Shown here piece after piece: positions 54,791-63,574 of a stretch of DNA of 64,000 bases (position 1 is its first letter; every line of letters starts with the position of its first letter). A program made the position numbers and the translations under genes. The DNA lies in contig NZ_CP150660.1 of NCBI RefSeq assembly GCF_038023995.1, positions 308,501-372,500 on the forward strand. The letters run 5' to 3'. The notes under the pieces are model-generated. The model did not search any database. It was not told the DNA's origin and saw nothing but the letters and a program-made list of their open reading frames with translations. Source of the stretch: Polaribacter atrinae (GTDB lineage Bacteria; Bacteroidota; Bacteroidia; Flavobacteriales; Flavobacteriaceae).

Positions 54791-55342
54791 TTATTTTTTC
54801 TCCCAAGCAAATGGCTTAAAAGCATCATCTACAGGTGTATTTGCAATATGATTTGTGTAATTACTAATTACTTTTTGAGATAATCCTAAGATAATATCTA
54901 AAACACTTCTTTCTGTATAACCAGCAGCATAAAATGTGTTCAATTCTTCTTGAGATACATGACCTCTGTTACGCGTAATGATTAATGTAAAGGTACGTAA
55001 AGCTTCTAATTTTTCGCTTTCTAAAGGAGTTTCGTTACGTAATGCTTCTATAATAGCATCATCTACTTTCATCATTTTTGCAATTCCTGTGTGTGCAGGT
55101 ACACAATAATGACATGCGTGCTCTACGTTTATTGTTTGCCAAACTACTGTTAATTCGTCTGCATTAAAAGCCGTTTTTGTAAATAAATCGTGTAATGTTT
55201 GGTAAGCTTCAAAAGCTTGAGGAGATGTAGATAAAACACCATGTAAACCAGGAATCATTCCGTATGCTTTTTTAGATCCTTCTAATAATGCTTTGCTTTC
55301 TTCTGGTGCTGTTTCTATGTTGTTAATTTTTAATGTTGTCAT
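54791..55342 (-). CDS. Carboxymuconolactone decarboxylase / AhpD-like protein
   Basis: The 183-residue all-helical protein carries the AhpD-type motif EHACHYCVPAHT, a CxxC pair with the conserved following His, near residues 75-86. It probably acts as a thiol peroxidase or alkylhydroperoxidase component. It is the first structural gene after tetR, preceded by a perfect operator palindrome at 55379-55398. Confidence 0.92.
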   Translation of the reverse strand: MTTLKINNIETAPEESKALLEGSKKAYGMIPGLHGVLSTSPQAFEAYQTLHDLFTKTAFNADELTVVWQTINVEHACHYCVPAHTGIAKMMKVDDAIIEALRNETPLESEKLEALRTFTLIITRNRGHVSQEELNTFYAAGYTERSVLDIILGLSQKVISNYTNHIANTPVDDAFKPFAWEKK

Positions 55343-55378
55343 AATTTCTATTTTTATTTATTAATTTATGTTAATTTT

Positions 55379-55398
55379 AACTAAACAATCGTTTAGTT
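55379..55398. promoter_or_regulatory. TetR operator upstream of the CMD gene
   Basis: AACTAAACAATCGTTTAGTT has perfect 8-bp arms (AACTAAAC / GTTTAGTT) around AATC. Its first 13 bases recur at 56001-56013 over the tetR promoter, which strongly suggests a common repressor. Confidence 0.75.
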
Positions 55399-55416
55399 AT
55401 TAGGTAAAAAAAATGC

Positions 55417-55980
55417 TTATATGTTTTTAAAAGTAATTTCTATATAATCTTCAATTTCTTGTTGTGTATTTACTCTAGCTGCAGCAGCCAAACCATGTTT
55501 TGCCAAGAGTAAAAAATTGGCTTGTTTTTGTACTGTTTCAGCATCTCTAGTGCCGTCTTGTTCTAATTTTTTTATGAGTAACGCTTTTAAGTTGTTCATA
55601 AAAATAGTCATATCCTCTTTAATTAATAAATCTTCGCTTTCAGAAAATTCATTATACGTATTGGTTAATAAACATCCTTTTTGATGGCTCTCTTTAAACT
55701 TAGCGTTTACAGAATCATAAAAGAATTGTTTAATATCTTCCAAACCATTGGATGCATTCTTAAATTTTTCAAAAATAAGATTCAACTTTCCTTTGTAACA
55801 TTTAATACTTTCTAGAAATAAACCATGCTTGTTACCAAAACTAGCATAGATAGAGAACTTGTTAATTCCCATTTCTTTTTCTAGCATTTGCATAGAAGTG
55901 TTTTCGTAGCCATTTGCCCAAAAAAGGTTCATTGCTTTTTCTACCACTTCGCTCTCGTTATAATTTTTCTTTCTAGCCAT
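55417..55980 (-). CDS. TetR/AcrR family regulator of the thiol/peroxide operon
   Basis: From ATG 55980 the product is 187 residues and begins MARKKNYNESEVVEKAMNLF. The upstream start would add ten hydrophobic residues inside the operator and is rejected. The helix-turn-helix includes ANGYENTSMQMLEKEMGINKFSIYASFGNK at about 21-50. The C-terminal domain resembles the TetR_C group that senses quinones or electrophiles. Operators with the same core lie before this gene and before the next one. Confidence 0.92.
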   Translation of the reverse strand: MARKKNYNESEVVEKAMNLFWANGYENTSMQMLEKEMGINKFSIYASFGNKHGLFLESIKCYKGKLNLIFEKFKNASNGLEDIKQFFYDSVNAKFKESHQKGCLLTNTYNEFSESEDLLIKEDMTIFMNNLKALLIKKLEQDGTRDAETVQKQANFLLLAKHGLAAAARVNTQQEIEDYIEITFKNI

Positions 55981-55997
55981 TATTTCTAAGTAAAGGA

Positions 55998-56018
55998 CAA
56001 AACTAAACAATCGGTTGT
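55998..56018 (-). promoter_or_regulatory. tetR promoter with overlapping operator
   Basis: Leftward, TAGTTTTG at 56005-55998 is an exact TAnnTTTG -7 box, 17 bp before the tetR start. It overlaps AACTAAACAATCGGTTGT (56001-56018), which shares the 13-base core of the palindrome at 55379-55398. Repression of its own gene is implied. Confidence 0.7.
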
Positions 56019-56123
56019 AATAAAAAAACTTTTTTATGATTTTAACTTAAAATTATAATTTGAGCTAAACTGTAAAAAATGATTACTTGTTGAAAATTAG
56101 CGTGTTGCTGTCTTTTTTTTAAG

Positions 56124-56921
56124 TTATTCAACCAAAGAAGTTTCTGGTATTTTATTTTCTAATTGATCAAAATCATACAGGCTTTGATCTAAAAGATGAG
56201 AAGGAGATACGTTTTGTAAAGCATTCATCATAATGGCATTTCTATTTGGGAATTCGGTTTCCCAATCTGTAATCATTTGTTTTACCTTTTTACGTTGCAA
56301 GTTTTCTTGAGAGCCACACAAGTTACAAGGTATAATAGGGAAGTCCATAAAGTCTGCATACGCTTCAATGTCACTTTCTTTACAAAAAGCCAAAGGTCTT
56401 AGTACAATTAAATCTCCTGCATCGTTTTTAAACTTTGGTGGCATGGTTTCCATTTTACCAGAGAAAAAGAAGTTTAAGAAAAAGGTTTCTATAATATCAT
56501 TTCTATGGTGACCTAAAGCCAATTTATTACAACCTAAATCTTTGGCAGCTTCATATAAAGTTCCTCTACGCAAACGAGAACATAAACTACAGGTTGTTTT
56601 ACCTTCTGGAGTTTTGTCCATTACAATTTTATAGGTATTCTTTTCTATAATTTTATAATCTACACCTAAATTCTGTAAATAGGTGGGTAGCACTTCTACC
56701 GGAAAACCAGGTTGTTTTTGATCTAAATTAACGGCAACAATTTCGAAAGAAATAGGCGCAACTTTTTGAAAATACAATAACATGTTTAACATTGCGTAGC
56801 TGTCTTTTCCGCCAGAAAGACAAACCATAATTTTATCTCCTTCGGCAATCATTGTAAATTGCTGAATAGCTTCTGCAACGCCACGTTGTAATTTCTTTGT
56901 TACTTGTTTTCGGTTTTCCAT
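56124..56921 (-). CDS. ttcA: tRNA 2-thiocytidine(32) synthetase TtcA
   Basis: The 265-residue PP-loop ATPase has SGGKDS at 36-41, the conserved cysteines in CSLC (111-114) and CNLC (199-202), and [20 protein letters not shown]. The Cys111/Cys114/Cys199 layout matches the [4Fe-4S]-binding TtcA proteins that thiolate C32 of tRNA. It stands alone. Confidence 0.93.
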   Translation of the reverse strand: MENRKQVTKKLQRGVAEAIQQFTMIAEGDKIMVCLSGGKDSYAMLNMLLYFQKVAPISFEIVAVNLDQKQPGFPVEVLPTYLQNLGVDYKIIEKNTYKIVMDKTPEGKTTCSLCSRLRRGTLYEAAKDLGCNKLALGHHRNDIIETFFLNFFFSGKMETMPPKFKNDAGDLIVLRPLAFCKESDIEAYADFMDFPIIPCNLCGSQENLQRKKVKQMITDWETEFPNRNAIMMNALQNVSPSHLLDQSLYDFDQLENKIPETSLVE

Positions 56922-57029
56922 GGGCGCAAAAATAGTACTAAAATCATTGTTATTCTATGAGTTTTTTGCGTTTCATTCAGTTTTATAACCGTTATTATTA
57001 AATAAATAGTAATTACATAAAAAATAAAA

Positions 57030-57060
57030 GCTCAAAATACTAATTGATAGTATTATGAGC
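57030..57060 (-). terminator. Terminator of the broken TonB-like gene
   Basis: GCTCAAAATAC and GTATTATGAGC form an imperfect stem; the leftward side continues into TTTTATTTTTTA. It lies about 70 bp after the remnant's stop codon. Confidence 0.65.
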
Positions 57061-57132
57061 CTAGAATAATAGTGCTTAAATTTAATGAAGAAAAGAACTG
57101 TTTTTAGCTCAGTTCTTTGTTGGGTTTAGTTT

Positions 57133-57601
57133 TTATCCAAAATTAATTGGTATCGTTCTCTTTACTTTTACTGGGGTTCCATCTTGTTTTGCTGGTTTCC
57201 AAATTGGCATAGAATTGAACATATTATTAACTTCATTTTTTAAACTTGGATTCGTGTCTTTGAGTATTTTTTCATTAGAAGTTTGTCCATTTGATTCTAT
57301 TGTAAATTTAAAAATTAACTTTCCTTTTGTGTTAAAACTGTTAGAAGTTAGATGTTTTTTAATAAAACTGTTAAAAGCTATTTTTCCACCAGGAAATTCT
57401 GGCTGTATTTCAAAATTATAGTATTCTATTTCTTTTCCACTTTTGTCAAAACACTTTCCGTTTTTTAGTTTACCTTTTTTAAATAATTCTTTTCTCTTTA
57501 ATTCTCCGTTTTTCCAATTGGACTACCTAATAAAAATTAGTCCATTTTTATTAGGTAGTCCAGGTTGCTAAAACAAATAATATTATTAAGTTTTTTTTCA
57601 T
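57133..57601 (-). pseudogene. TonB C-terminal domain protein, disrupted by a palindromic insertion
   Basis: The 3' part (57516 to 57133) encodes WKNGELKRKELFKKGKLKNG and then PEFPGGKIAFNSFIKKHLTSN, IFKFTIESNGQTSN and MPIWKPAKQDGTPVKVKRTIP. This is the pattern of flavobacterial energy-transducer TonB proteins or their MORN-bearing relatives. The 5' end is a start codon at 57601 with a signal-peptide-like MKKNLIILFVLAT. The two pieces are in different frames and are separated by the 44-bp palindrome at 57519-57562. The intact protein would have been exported. As read it is broken. Confidence 0.75.
57519..57562. repeat. Perfect 18-bp inverted repeat inside the TonB-like remnant
   Basis: TGGACTACCTAATAAAAA (57519-57536) and TTTTTATTAGGTAGTCCA (57545-57562) are exact complements around the 8-base loop TTAGTCCA. 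The position, exactly where the reading frame is lost, suggests an insertion or an excision footprint. Confidence 0.85.
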
Positions 57602-58089
57602 TTTCAATAGTTAATTCTTCAATTCAGTGTTTTGCTTGGTAATGACGCACAACTGATTATATTTCAAATAATGCATCCAGTTGTTGTGATCATTAGGTGT
57701 TTTAATATCTTTTTAATCATTTTATTTAAATTGATGCATTGCAATTTTTATCAAAAATAGTACTTCTAAAGTATGCATCCGTTTTTTAAAGACTATTAGC
57801 GGTAGATTTTTGAGATCAAAAGATGTTTTTGAAACGATTGTGCAATAGCATCTTGTTTAATGTTGTTAGGATTATAGGTAATGTTTAAATATGAGTTTGT
57901 TGTATGGGGATTTTAATTACAGTATGTCTTTTTTTTATAGAAATCTATTAAAAAATCAAAAACTGAAAGTTGTAAAATCAAACAAAAAATCAAAAACTGA
58001 TAAATATTATCATAAAAACTAATTTTTAGGTGAATAGTTTGTAATATTAAAAATAAAATTTTGATATTTGCCAAAGAAATAAACAAGAC
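57602..58089. other. Gene-free region upstream of the his leader
   Basis: No supported gene was found. Short frames occur on the reverse strand, including one of 18 codons starting MIKKILKHL and a segment ending just before the TonB-like remnant, but none is long enough to call. A TTTG (58038-58041) and a GATATTTG (58063-58070, one mismatch to TAnnTTTG) 21 bp apart are a possible promoter of the his operon. Confidence 0.4.
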
Positions 58090-58146
58090 ATGACATTTAT
58101 TCAAAACCATCATCATCATTTTTACAATTGCAGTCAAGCGATTTAA
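58090..58146 (+). CDS. hisL: his operon leader peptide with four consecutive His codons
   Basis: A short frame, ATG ACA TTT ATT CAA AAC then CAT four times, TTT TAC AAT TGC AGT CAA GCG ATT and TAA, encodes an 18-residue peptide MTFIQNHHHHFYNCSQAI. It lies 176 bp before hisG and 31 bp before a strong terminator. Runs of His codons in this position are the mark of ribosome-mediated attenuation: stalling at low charged tRNA-His would prevent the terminator from forming. Length, position and codon run support it strongly despite the short length. Confidence 0.88.
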   Translation: MTFIQNHHHHFYNCSQAI

Positions 58147-58177
58147 AAGTGTATTGAATAAAATCAAGATATTTATA

Positions 58178-58209
58178 AACCCGTTTGAGCAAATCAAACG
58201 GGTTTTTTT
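58178..58209 (+). terminator. his attenuator terminator
   Basis: A perfect 10-bp stem (AACCCGTTTG / CAAACGGGTT) with a seven-base loop is followed by seven T. It lies between the leader peptide and hisG, as expected of an attenuator. Confidence 0.88.
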
Positions 58210-58224
58210 AATTAAAAAAAAGAG

Positions 58225-58283
58225 TTTTTAAGACTCAGTCTTAAAAAGCCCGTTAAAATTGTCATTCCTGCGGAGGCAGGAAT
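58225..58283. repeat. Two small hairpins between the attenuator and hisG
   Basis: TTTTTAAGACT and AGTCTTAAAAA (58225-58247) form one inverted repeat. ATTCCTGC and GCAGGAAT around GGAG (58264-58283), preceded by TGTC, form a second, of the REP-like kind common in Bacteroidetes. They lie in the untranslated leader of hisG and could affect readthrough or mRNA stability. Confidence 0.6.
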
Positions 58284-58321
58284 TTAAACCGTATTTGCTC
58301 AGGCATCAAACAAAAACAAAA

Positions 58322-59179
58322 ATGAGTAATTTAAGAATTGCAGTACAGAAGTCAGGAAGATTAAATGAAGATTCTATGAATATCTTAAAAGATATCGGAA
58401 TTTCAATAGACAACGGAAAAGATCAATTAAAAGCATCCGCAAGAAATTTTCCTGTTGAGGTTTTCTATCTTAGAAATGGCGATATTCCGCAGTATTTAAG
58501 AGATGGCGTAGTAGATGCTGCTATTATTGGCGAAAATGTTTTAATAGAAAAAGGAAACGATTTAGATTTTATAGAACGTTTAGGATTTTCTAAATGTAAA
58601 GTTTCTATTGCAGTGCCAAAAGAATCGAATGCAAATTCATTAAAAGATTTAGACGGAAAAAGAATTGCAACTTCGTACCCAGAAACGGTAAGAAAATACT
58701 TAAAAGAGTACAATATAGAAGCACAATTACATATTATTAACGGTTCTGTAGAAATTGCACCGAATATTGGTTTAGCAGACGGAATTTGTGATATTGTTTC
58801 TAGTGGTTCTACACTTTTTAAAAATGGATTAAAAGAGATTGAAGTTCTTTTAAAATCTGAAGCTGTTTTAGCAGTTTCTCCATTAATATCTGATCAAAGA
58901 AAGGCCATCTTAGAAAAAATTCAATTCAGAATTCAATCGGTATTAAAAGGAAGAGATTCTAAATACGTGTTGTTAAATGCGCCTAATGATAAATTAGATG
59001 CTATTTTAAACTTATTGCCAGGTATGAGAAGTCCTACTGTTTTGCCATTGGCAGAAAAAGGTTGGAGTTCTGTACACACCGTAATTAGTAAAAATGAATT
59101 TTGGCAAATTATTGACGGATTAAAAGAAAATGGAGCAGAAGGTATTTTAGTTTGCCCTATCGAAAAAATGGTACTTTAA
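58322..59179 (+). CDS. hisG: ATP phosphoribosyltransferase, long form
   Basis: From ATG 58322 the product is 285 residues. The frame also extends upstream into the REP-like hairpin, but those residues are not family-like. Recognisable parts are NLRIAVQKSGRLNEDSM, DAAIIGENVLIEKGNDL, the PRPP-type region GLADGICDIVSSGSTLFKNGLKEIE and a C-terminal regulatory domain (MRSPTVLPLAEKGWSSVHTVI). It catalyses the first step of histidine synthesis. The long form does not need HisZ and is expected to be feedback-inhibited by histidine. Confidence 0.96.
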   Translation: MSNLRIAVQKSGRLNEDSMNILKDIGISIDNGKDQLKASARNFPVEVFYLRNGDIPQYLRDGVVDAAIIGENVLIEKGNDLDFIERLGFSKCKVSIAVPKESNANSLKDLDGKRIATSYPETVRKYLKEYNIEAQLHIINGSVEIAPNIGLADGICDIVSSGSTLFKNGLKEIEVLLKSEAVLAVSPLISDQRKAILEKIQFRIQSVLKGRDSKYVLLNAPNDKLDAILNLLPGMRSPTVLPLAEKGWSSVHTVISKNEFWQIIDGLKENGAEGILVCPIEKMVL

Positions 59180-59189
59180 TATTTTATTT

Positions 59190-59262
59190 GGGCGTTTAAA
59201 CGGGCTTTACACTATATCTTTTTGCAAAAAAGCAAAAAGGGTGCCGTTTCAATCCCTAACGC
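59190..59262. repeat. Dispersed intergenic repeat, second copy, between hisG and hisD
   Basis: The segment with CGGGCTTTACACTATATC, TTTTTGCAAAAAAGCAAAAA and CAATCCCTAAC closely resembles 27073-27140 in the thi operon. Both contain a central hairpin and sit between two genes of one operon. It has no coding potential. Confidence 0.75.
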
Positions 59263-59292
59263 AAAAGCAGTTTTATAATAGAAGTTAACATT

Positions 59293-60576
59293 ATGAATAC
59301 AATTATAAATCCACCTAAAAAAGATTGGACTCAAATTTTAGAGAGACCTACAAAAACAGTTGATGATATAGAAGGTGTCGTAAACGAAGTTTTTGCAGAT
59401 ATTCAAAAAAACGGAGATGCAGCTATACAGAAATACACTCAAAAGTTTGATGGTGTTTCTTTAGAAAACAATATTGTTTCTGTAAACGAAATAAATGAAG
59501 CTATTAATTTAGTTTCAGAAGAATTAAAAGAAGCAATTCAACTTGCTAAAGAGAATATAACCAAGTTTCATACAGCGCAAAAAACAGCAAAAGTTTTTGT
59601 AGAAACGACAAACGGAGTTTCTTGTTGGCAAGAAAAAAGACCAATTCAAAAAGTTGGTTTGTATATTCCTGGCGGAACAGCACCTTTGTTTTCTACAGTA
59701 TTAATGTTGGCTATTCCTGCTCAAATTGCAGGCTGTAAAGAAATTGTATTGTGTTCTCCTCCAAACAAAGAAGGGAAAATTCATCCAGCCATTTTATATG
59801 CTGCAAATTTATGTGGCGTAACAAAAATTATAAAAGTAGGAGGGATTCAAGCCATTGCAGGGTATACATTTGGTACAGAAACCATTCCGCAAGTTTATAA
59901 AATATTTGGTCCAGGAAATCAGTTTGTAACGGTTGCAAAACAATTGTCGACAAAACATGGTGTTGCCATCGATATGCCAGCTGGTCCAAGTGAGTTATTA
60001 GTGGTTGCAGATGATTCTGCAAACGCAAGTTATGTAGCGTCAGACTTATTAAGTCAGGCAGAACATGGTGCAGATAGTCAGGTAATTTTGGTATCAACAT
60101 CCAAAGAAATGATTACAGAAGTAGAGAAAGAAATTGAAATTCAGTTGGCTAAATTGTCTAGAGTAGAAATTGCTCAGAAAGCCATTCAAAATTCGAAGTC
60201 TATTTTTGTTGAGAATGATGAAACAGCTTTAGAGTTGATTAATGAATATGGTCCGGAACATTTTATTGTTTGTACAAATAACAATGATTTTTACATAGAC
60301 AATATAGAAAATGCAGGTTCTGTTTTTATTGGTAATTATACGCCAGAAAGTGCCGGAGATTATGCTTCTGGAACCAACCATACCTTACCAACAAACGGAT
60401 TTTCTAAATCGTATTCTGGTGTTAACTTAGATAGTTTTACCAAAAGTATTACGTTTCAGAAAATTACAAAAGCAGGTATTAAAACAATAGGGAAATCTAT
60501 TGAGTTAATGGCAGCAGCAGAAGGCTTAGATGCACATAAAAATGCAGTTTCTATCCGATTAAAAGATTTAAAATAG
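59293..60576 (+). CDS. hisD: Histidinol dehydrogenase
   Basis: The 427-residue protein has VGLYIPGGTAPLFSTVLMLAIPA, IFGPGNQFVTVAKQL, IDMPAGPSELLVVAD, DLLSQAEHGADSQVILV and the metal and substrate residues in YGPEHFIVC and GDYASGTNHTLPT. It oxidises histidinol to histidine in two NAD-dependent steps. Length and all motifs are normal. Confidence 0.98.
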   Translation: MNTIINPPKKDWTQILERPTKTVDDIEGVVNEVFADIQKNGDAAIQKYTQKFDGVSLENNIVSVNEINEAINLVSEELKEAIQLAKENITKFHTAQKTAKVFVETTNGVSCWQEKRPIQKVGLYIPGGTAPLFSTVLMLAIPAQIAGCKEIVLCSPPNKEGKIHPAILYAANLCGVTKIIKVGGIQAIAGYTFGTETIPQVYKIFGPGNQFVTVAKQLSTKHGVAIDMPAGPSELLVVADDSANASYVASDLLSQAEHGADSQVILVSTSKEMITEVEKEIEIQLAKLSRVEIAQKAIQNSKSIFVENDETALELINEYGPEHFIVCTNNNDFYIDNIENAGSVFIGNYTPESAGDYASGTNHTLPTNGFSKSYSGVNLDSFTKSITFQKITKAGIKTIGKSIELMAAAEGLDAHKNAVSIRLKDLK

Positions 60577-60585
60577 GTTATGAAA

Positions 60586-60664
60586 TGTCATTCCGAACGA
60601 GGAATGGGGAGGAATCTTTATATTAGATTTCTCAATCGCCGAAAAGGCTCATTTCGAAATGACA
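60586..60664 (-). repeat. Solitary copy of the 6.1-kb repeat element, inverted, between hisD and hisC
   Basis: The 79-bp element runs from TGTCATTCCGAACGAGG to GCTCATTTCGAAATGACA. It includes GATTTCTCAATCGCC, the reverse complement of the GGCGATTGAGAAATC core seen in the tandem array at 6069-6600. The terminal TGTCATT / AATGACA inverted repeats mark the mobile-looking unit. It fills most of the 103-bp gap between hisD and hisC. Confidence 0.85.
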
Positions 60665-60679
60665 TTAGGAATATCAATT

Positions 60680-61738
60680 ATGAAAACAAACTTTAACCTA
60701 GAGAGCTTAATTAGAGAGAATATTAAATCTCTAAAACCATATTCTTCTGCAAGAGATGAATATAAAGATGCCAATACAACAGAAATGATTTTCTTAGACG
60801 CTAATGAAAATCCGTTTGAAAATGGCGTTAATAGATATCCAGATCCACAACAAAACGGCGTAAAAGATTTGTTGTCTGAAATTAAAGGAATCAGCAAAGA
60901 AAATATTCTTTTAGGAAATGGAAGTGATGAAGTTTTAGATTTAATTTATAGAGCTTTTTGTGAGCCTAATAAAGATAATATTATCACATTGCCACCCACA
61001 TACGGAATGTATGATGTGTTGGCAAATATAAATGCCATAGAAAATAGAACGGTATTGTTAAGTGAAGGCGATTTTCAGCCAAAAGTTACTCAGATTTTAA
61101 AAAAATCGGATGCCAATACTAAAATTTTGTTTTTATGCTCGCCTAACAATCCAACAGGTAACAGTTTTTCGGTAGAATCTGTTAGAGAGTTATTACTAAA
61201 ATTTAAAGGTTTAGTAGTTATAGATGAAGCGTATATCGATTTTTCTGAACAAAAAAGTTGGTTAGAGAGATTGCAAGAATTTCCAAATTTAATTATCACA
61301 CAAACCTTATCTAAAGCCTTTGGTTTAGCAGGGATTCGTATGGGAGTTTGTTATGCATCCGCAGAAATTATAAAAATTTTAAACAACATAAAACCACCTT
61401 ATAACGTAAACGAACTAAGTCAGCAAAGAGCAATTGTAAGATTGCAAAAAATAGAGGAGGTTCAAAACGAAATTTCTCAGTTGATTAGTGAAAGAAAACG
61501 ACTTAAAAAGGAGTTGGAGTGTTGCGTTAGTTATATAGAGAAAGTATTTCCTTCTGATGGTAATTTTTTTTTATTAAAAGTAGATGATGCTACAAAACGT
61601 TATAATCAGTTAATTGAATATGGCGTGGTTATAAGAAATAGAACTACACAACCTTTATGCGAAAACTGCCTACGAATTAGTGTGGGAGTTTGTGAGGAAA
61701 ATCAAAGATTATTAAGAGCATTAAAAGCAATACAATAA
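60680..61738 (+). CDS. hisC: Histidinol-phosphate aminotransferase
   Basis: From ATG 60680 the product is 352 residues; seven more residues of the upstream frame come from the repeat and are excluded. The class I/II PLP fold shows FLDANENPFENGVNRYPDP, LLGNGSDEVLDLIYRAFC, LCSPNNPTGN, VVIDEAYIDFS and the Schiff-base lysine in TLSKAFGLAGIRMG. It transaminates imidazole acetol phosphate with glutamate. Confidence 0.97.
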   Translation: MKTNFNLESLIRENIKSLKPYSSARDEYKDANTTEMIFLDANENPFENGVNRYPDPQQNGVKDLLSEIKGISKENILLGNGSDEVLDLIYRAFCEPNKDNIITLPPTYGMYDVLANINAIENRTVLLSEGDFQPKVTQILKKSDANTKILFLCSPNNPTGNSFSVESVRELLLKFKGLVVIDEAYIDFSEQKSWLERLQEFPNLIITQTLSKAFGLAGIRMGVCYASAEIIKILNNIKPPYNVNELSQQRAIVRLQKIEEVQNEISQLISERKRLKKELECCVSYIEKVFPSDGNFFLLKVDDATKRYNQLIEYGVVIRNRTTQPLCENCLRISVGVCEENQRLLRALKAIQ

Positions 61739-61776
61739 ACTTATAAGTTTTTAAGCTTGTAAGAAAAAAATATAAG

Positions 61777-62916
61777 ATGAGTAAAAAAGTATTATTTATA
61801 GACAGAGACGGAACCTTAGTATTAGAGCCGCCTGTAGATTATCAATTAGATAGTTTAGAAAAGTTAGAGTTTTACCCAAAAGTATTTCAATACATGGCAA
61901 AAATTGCTAGTGAATTGGATTACGAATTGGTAATGGTAACCAACCAAGATGGATTGGGAACAGATTCTTTTCCGGAAGATACTTTTTGGCCTGCACAAAA
62001 TAAAGTAATGAGTGCTTTCGAAAAAGAAGGTGTTGTTTTTACCGAAGTGCATATAGATAAAACGTTTCCGCATGAAAATGCCGAAACGCGTAAACCAAGA
62101 ACAGGTTTGTTAACCAAGTATTTTTCTGAAGAATATGATTTGGAAAATTCTTTTGTTTTAGGAGATAGAATTACCGACATGGAATTGGCAAAAAACTTAG
62201 GTGCAAAAGGAATTTTTTTGTCAGAAGACCCAGAATTAGGTGCCGATGAAATTGAAACTTCTAAACAAGAAATTTTAGATTGTATCGCTTTAACTTCTAC
62301 AGATTGGAAAGAAATCTATGAGTTTTTAAAGTTAGAAGATAGAGTCTCTGAAATTACTAGAAATACCAACGAAACTAAAATTTACATTAAACTAAATTTA
62401 GATGGTTCTGGTAAAAATGATATTTCTACAGGCGTAAAGTTTTTCGATCACATGTTAGATCAAATTGGTCGTCATGGAGCGATGGATTTAACTGTAAAAG
62501 TTGATGGCGATTTAGAGGTGGATGAACACCATACTATAGAAGATACCATGATTGCTTTGGGTGAGTTATTCCATAAAGCATTAGGAAATAAATTGGGCAT
62601 TGAGCGTTATGGTTTTTGCTTACCAATGGATGATTGCTTAGCGCAAGCAGCCGTAGATTTTGGCGGAAGACCTTGGTTGGTTTGGGACGCAGATTTTAAG
62701 CGCGAAATGATTGGAGATATGCCAACAGAAATGTTTTTACACTTGTTTAAATCGTTTACAGATGGCGCAAAATGTAACTTAAATATTAAGGCAGAAGGAG
62801 ATAACGAGCATCATAAAATAGAAGGAATTTTTAAAGCGTTTGCAAAAGCGATGAAAATGGCAGTAAAAAGAGATGCTAACAAGATGTTTTTACCATCTAC
62901 AAAAGGGGTGCTTTAA
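61777..62916 (+). CDS. hisB: Bifunctional histidinol-phosphatase / imidazoleglycerol-phosphate dehydratase
   Basis: The 379-residue fusion has an N-terminal HAD phosphatase (about 1-170; nucleophile motif [13 protein letters not shown], then VTNQDGLGT and [15 protein letters not shown]). Its C-terminal dehydratase domain (about 188-379) has [27 protein letters not shown] and [17 protein letters not shown]. This fused form is the one found in Bacteroidetes and enterobacteria. It performs the dehydration and the dephosphorylation steps before and after hisC. Confidence 0.98.
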   Translation: MSKKVLFIDRDGTLVLEPPVDYQLDSLEKLEFYPKVFQYMAKIASELDYELVMVTNQDGLGTDSFPEDTFWPAQNKVMSAFEKEGVVFTEVHIDKTFPHENAETRKPRTGLLTKYFSEEYDLENSFVLGDRITDMELAKNLGAKGIFLSEDPELGADEIETSKQEILDCIALTSTDWKEIYEFLKLEDRVSEITRNTNETKIYIKLNLDGSGKNDISTGVKFFDHMLDQIGRHGAMDLTVKVDGDLEVDEHHTIEDTMIALGELFHKALGNKLGIERYGFCLPMDDCLAQAAVDFGGRPWLVWDADFKREMIGDMPTEMFLHLFKSFTDGAKCNLNIKAEGDNEHHKIEGIFKAFAKAMKMAVKRDANKMFLPSTKGVL

Positions 62917-62992
62917 AAAAGTGTTGAATTGTGAATTTTTAGTTCTGAGTGATTTTAACTTAAAACTAAACTCTAAAAATTAAAAACTAATT

Positions 62993-63574
62993 ATGAAATT
63001 AGTAATTATCGATTATGGTGCCGGAAACATTAAAAGCATTCAGTTTGCTTTTAAACGTTTAGGTGTAGATGCTGTTTTATCAAATAATATTGATGAAATA
63101 AGAGCTGCAGATAAAATTATTTTCCCAGGAGTTGGTGAAGCAAGTTCTGCAATGCAAATGTTGCAAGAAAGCGGCTTAGACAAAGTAATTCCGACGCTAA
63201 CACAACCTGTTTTGGGTATTTGTTTGGGGATGCAATTAATGTGTAATTCTTCTTCGGAAGGAAACACCAAAGGATTGGGTATTTTTGATGTTGATGTAAA
63301 GAAATTTTCGAAAGCTGTTAAAGTTCCGCAAATGGGTTGGAACGTGATTTATGATTTAAAATCAGATTTATTTATAGGAATCAAAGAAAAAGAATTCATG
63401 TATTTAGTGCATAGTTTTTACGCAGAATCTTGTGCAGAAGCAATTGCAACCACAGATTATGAAATTGAATATGCATCTGCATTGCAAAAAGATAATTTTT
63501 ACGGAGTACAGTTTCATCCAGAAAAGAGTGGATTAGAGGGCGCAAAAATTTTACAAAACTTTTTAAATTTATAA
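62993..63574 (+). CDS. hisH: Imidazole glycerol phosphate synthase glutaminase subunit
   Basis: The 193-residue class I glutamine amidotransferase has IDYGAGNIKSIQFAFKRLG, the nucleophile Cys in LGICLGMQLM, PQMGWN and the catalytic His/Glu in VQFHPEKSGLEG. It provides ammonia to HisF, which would be expected downstream outside the window. Confidence 0.97.
   Translation: MKLVIIDYGAGNIKSIQFAFKRLGVDAVLSNNIDEIRAADKIIFPGVGEASSAMQMLQESGLDKVIPTLTQPVLGICLGMQLMCNSSSEGNTKGLGIFDVDVKKFSKAVKVPQMGWNVIYDLKSDLFIGIKEKEFMYLVHSFYAESCAEAIATTDYEIEYASALQKDNFYGVQFHPEKSGLEGAKILQNFLNL

Noticed and set aside
57660..57800. Short reverse-strand frames as remnants of another gene upstream of the TonB-like remnant
   Set aside because: The readable pieces are under 35 codons, share no family pattern I know and change frame repeatedly.
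57913..58197. Reverse-strand frame opposite the his leader
   Set aside because: It is antisense to the leader peptide and attenuator, has low-complexity Leu/Ile/Phe composition and no start context.
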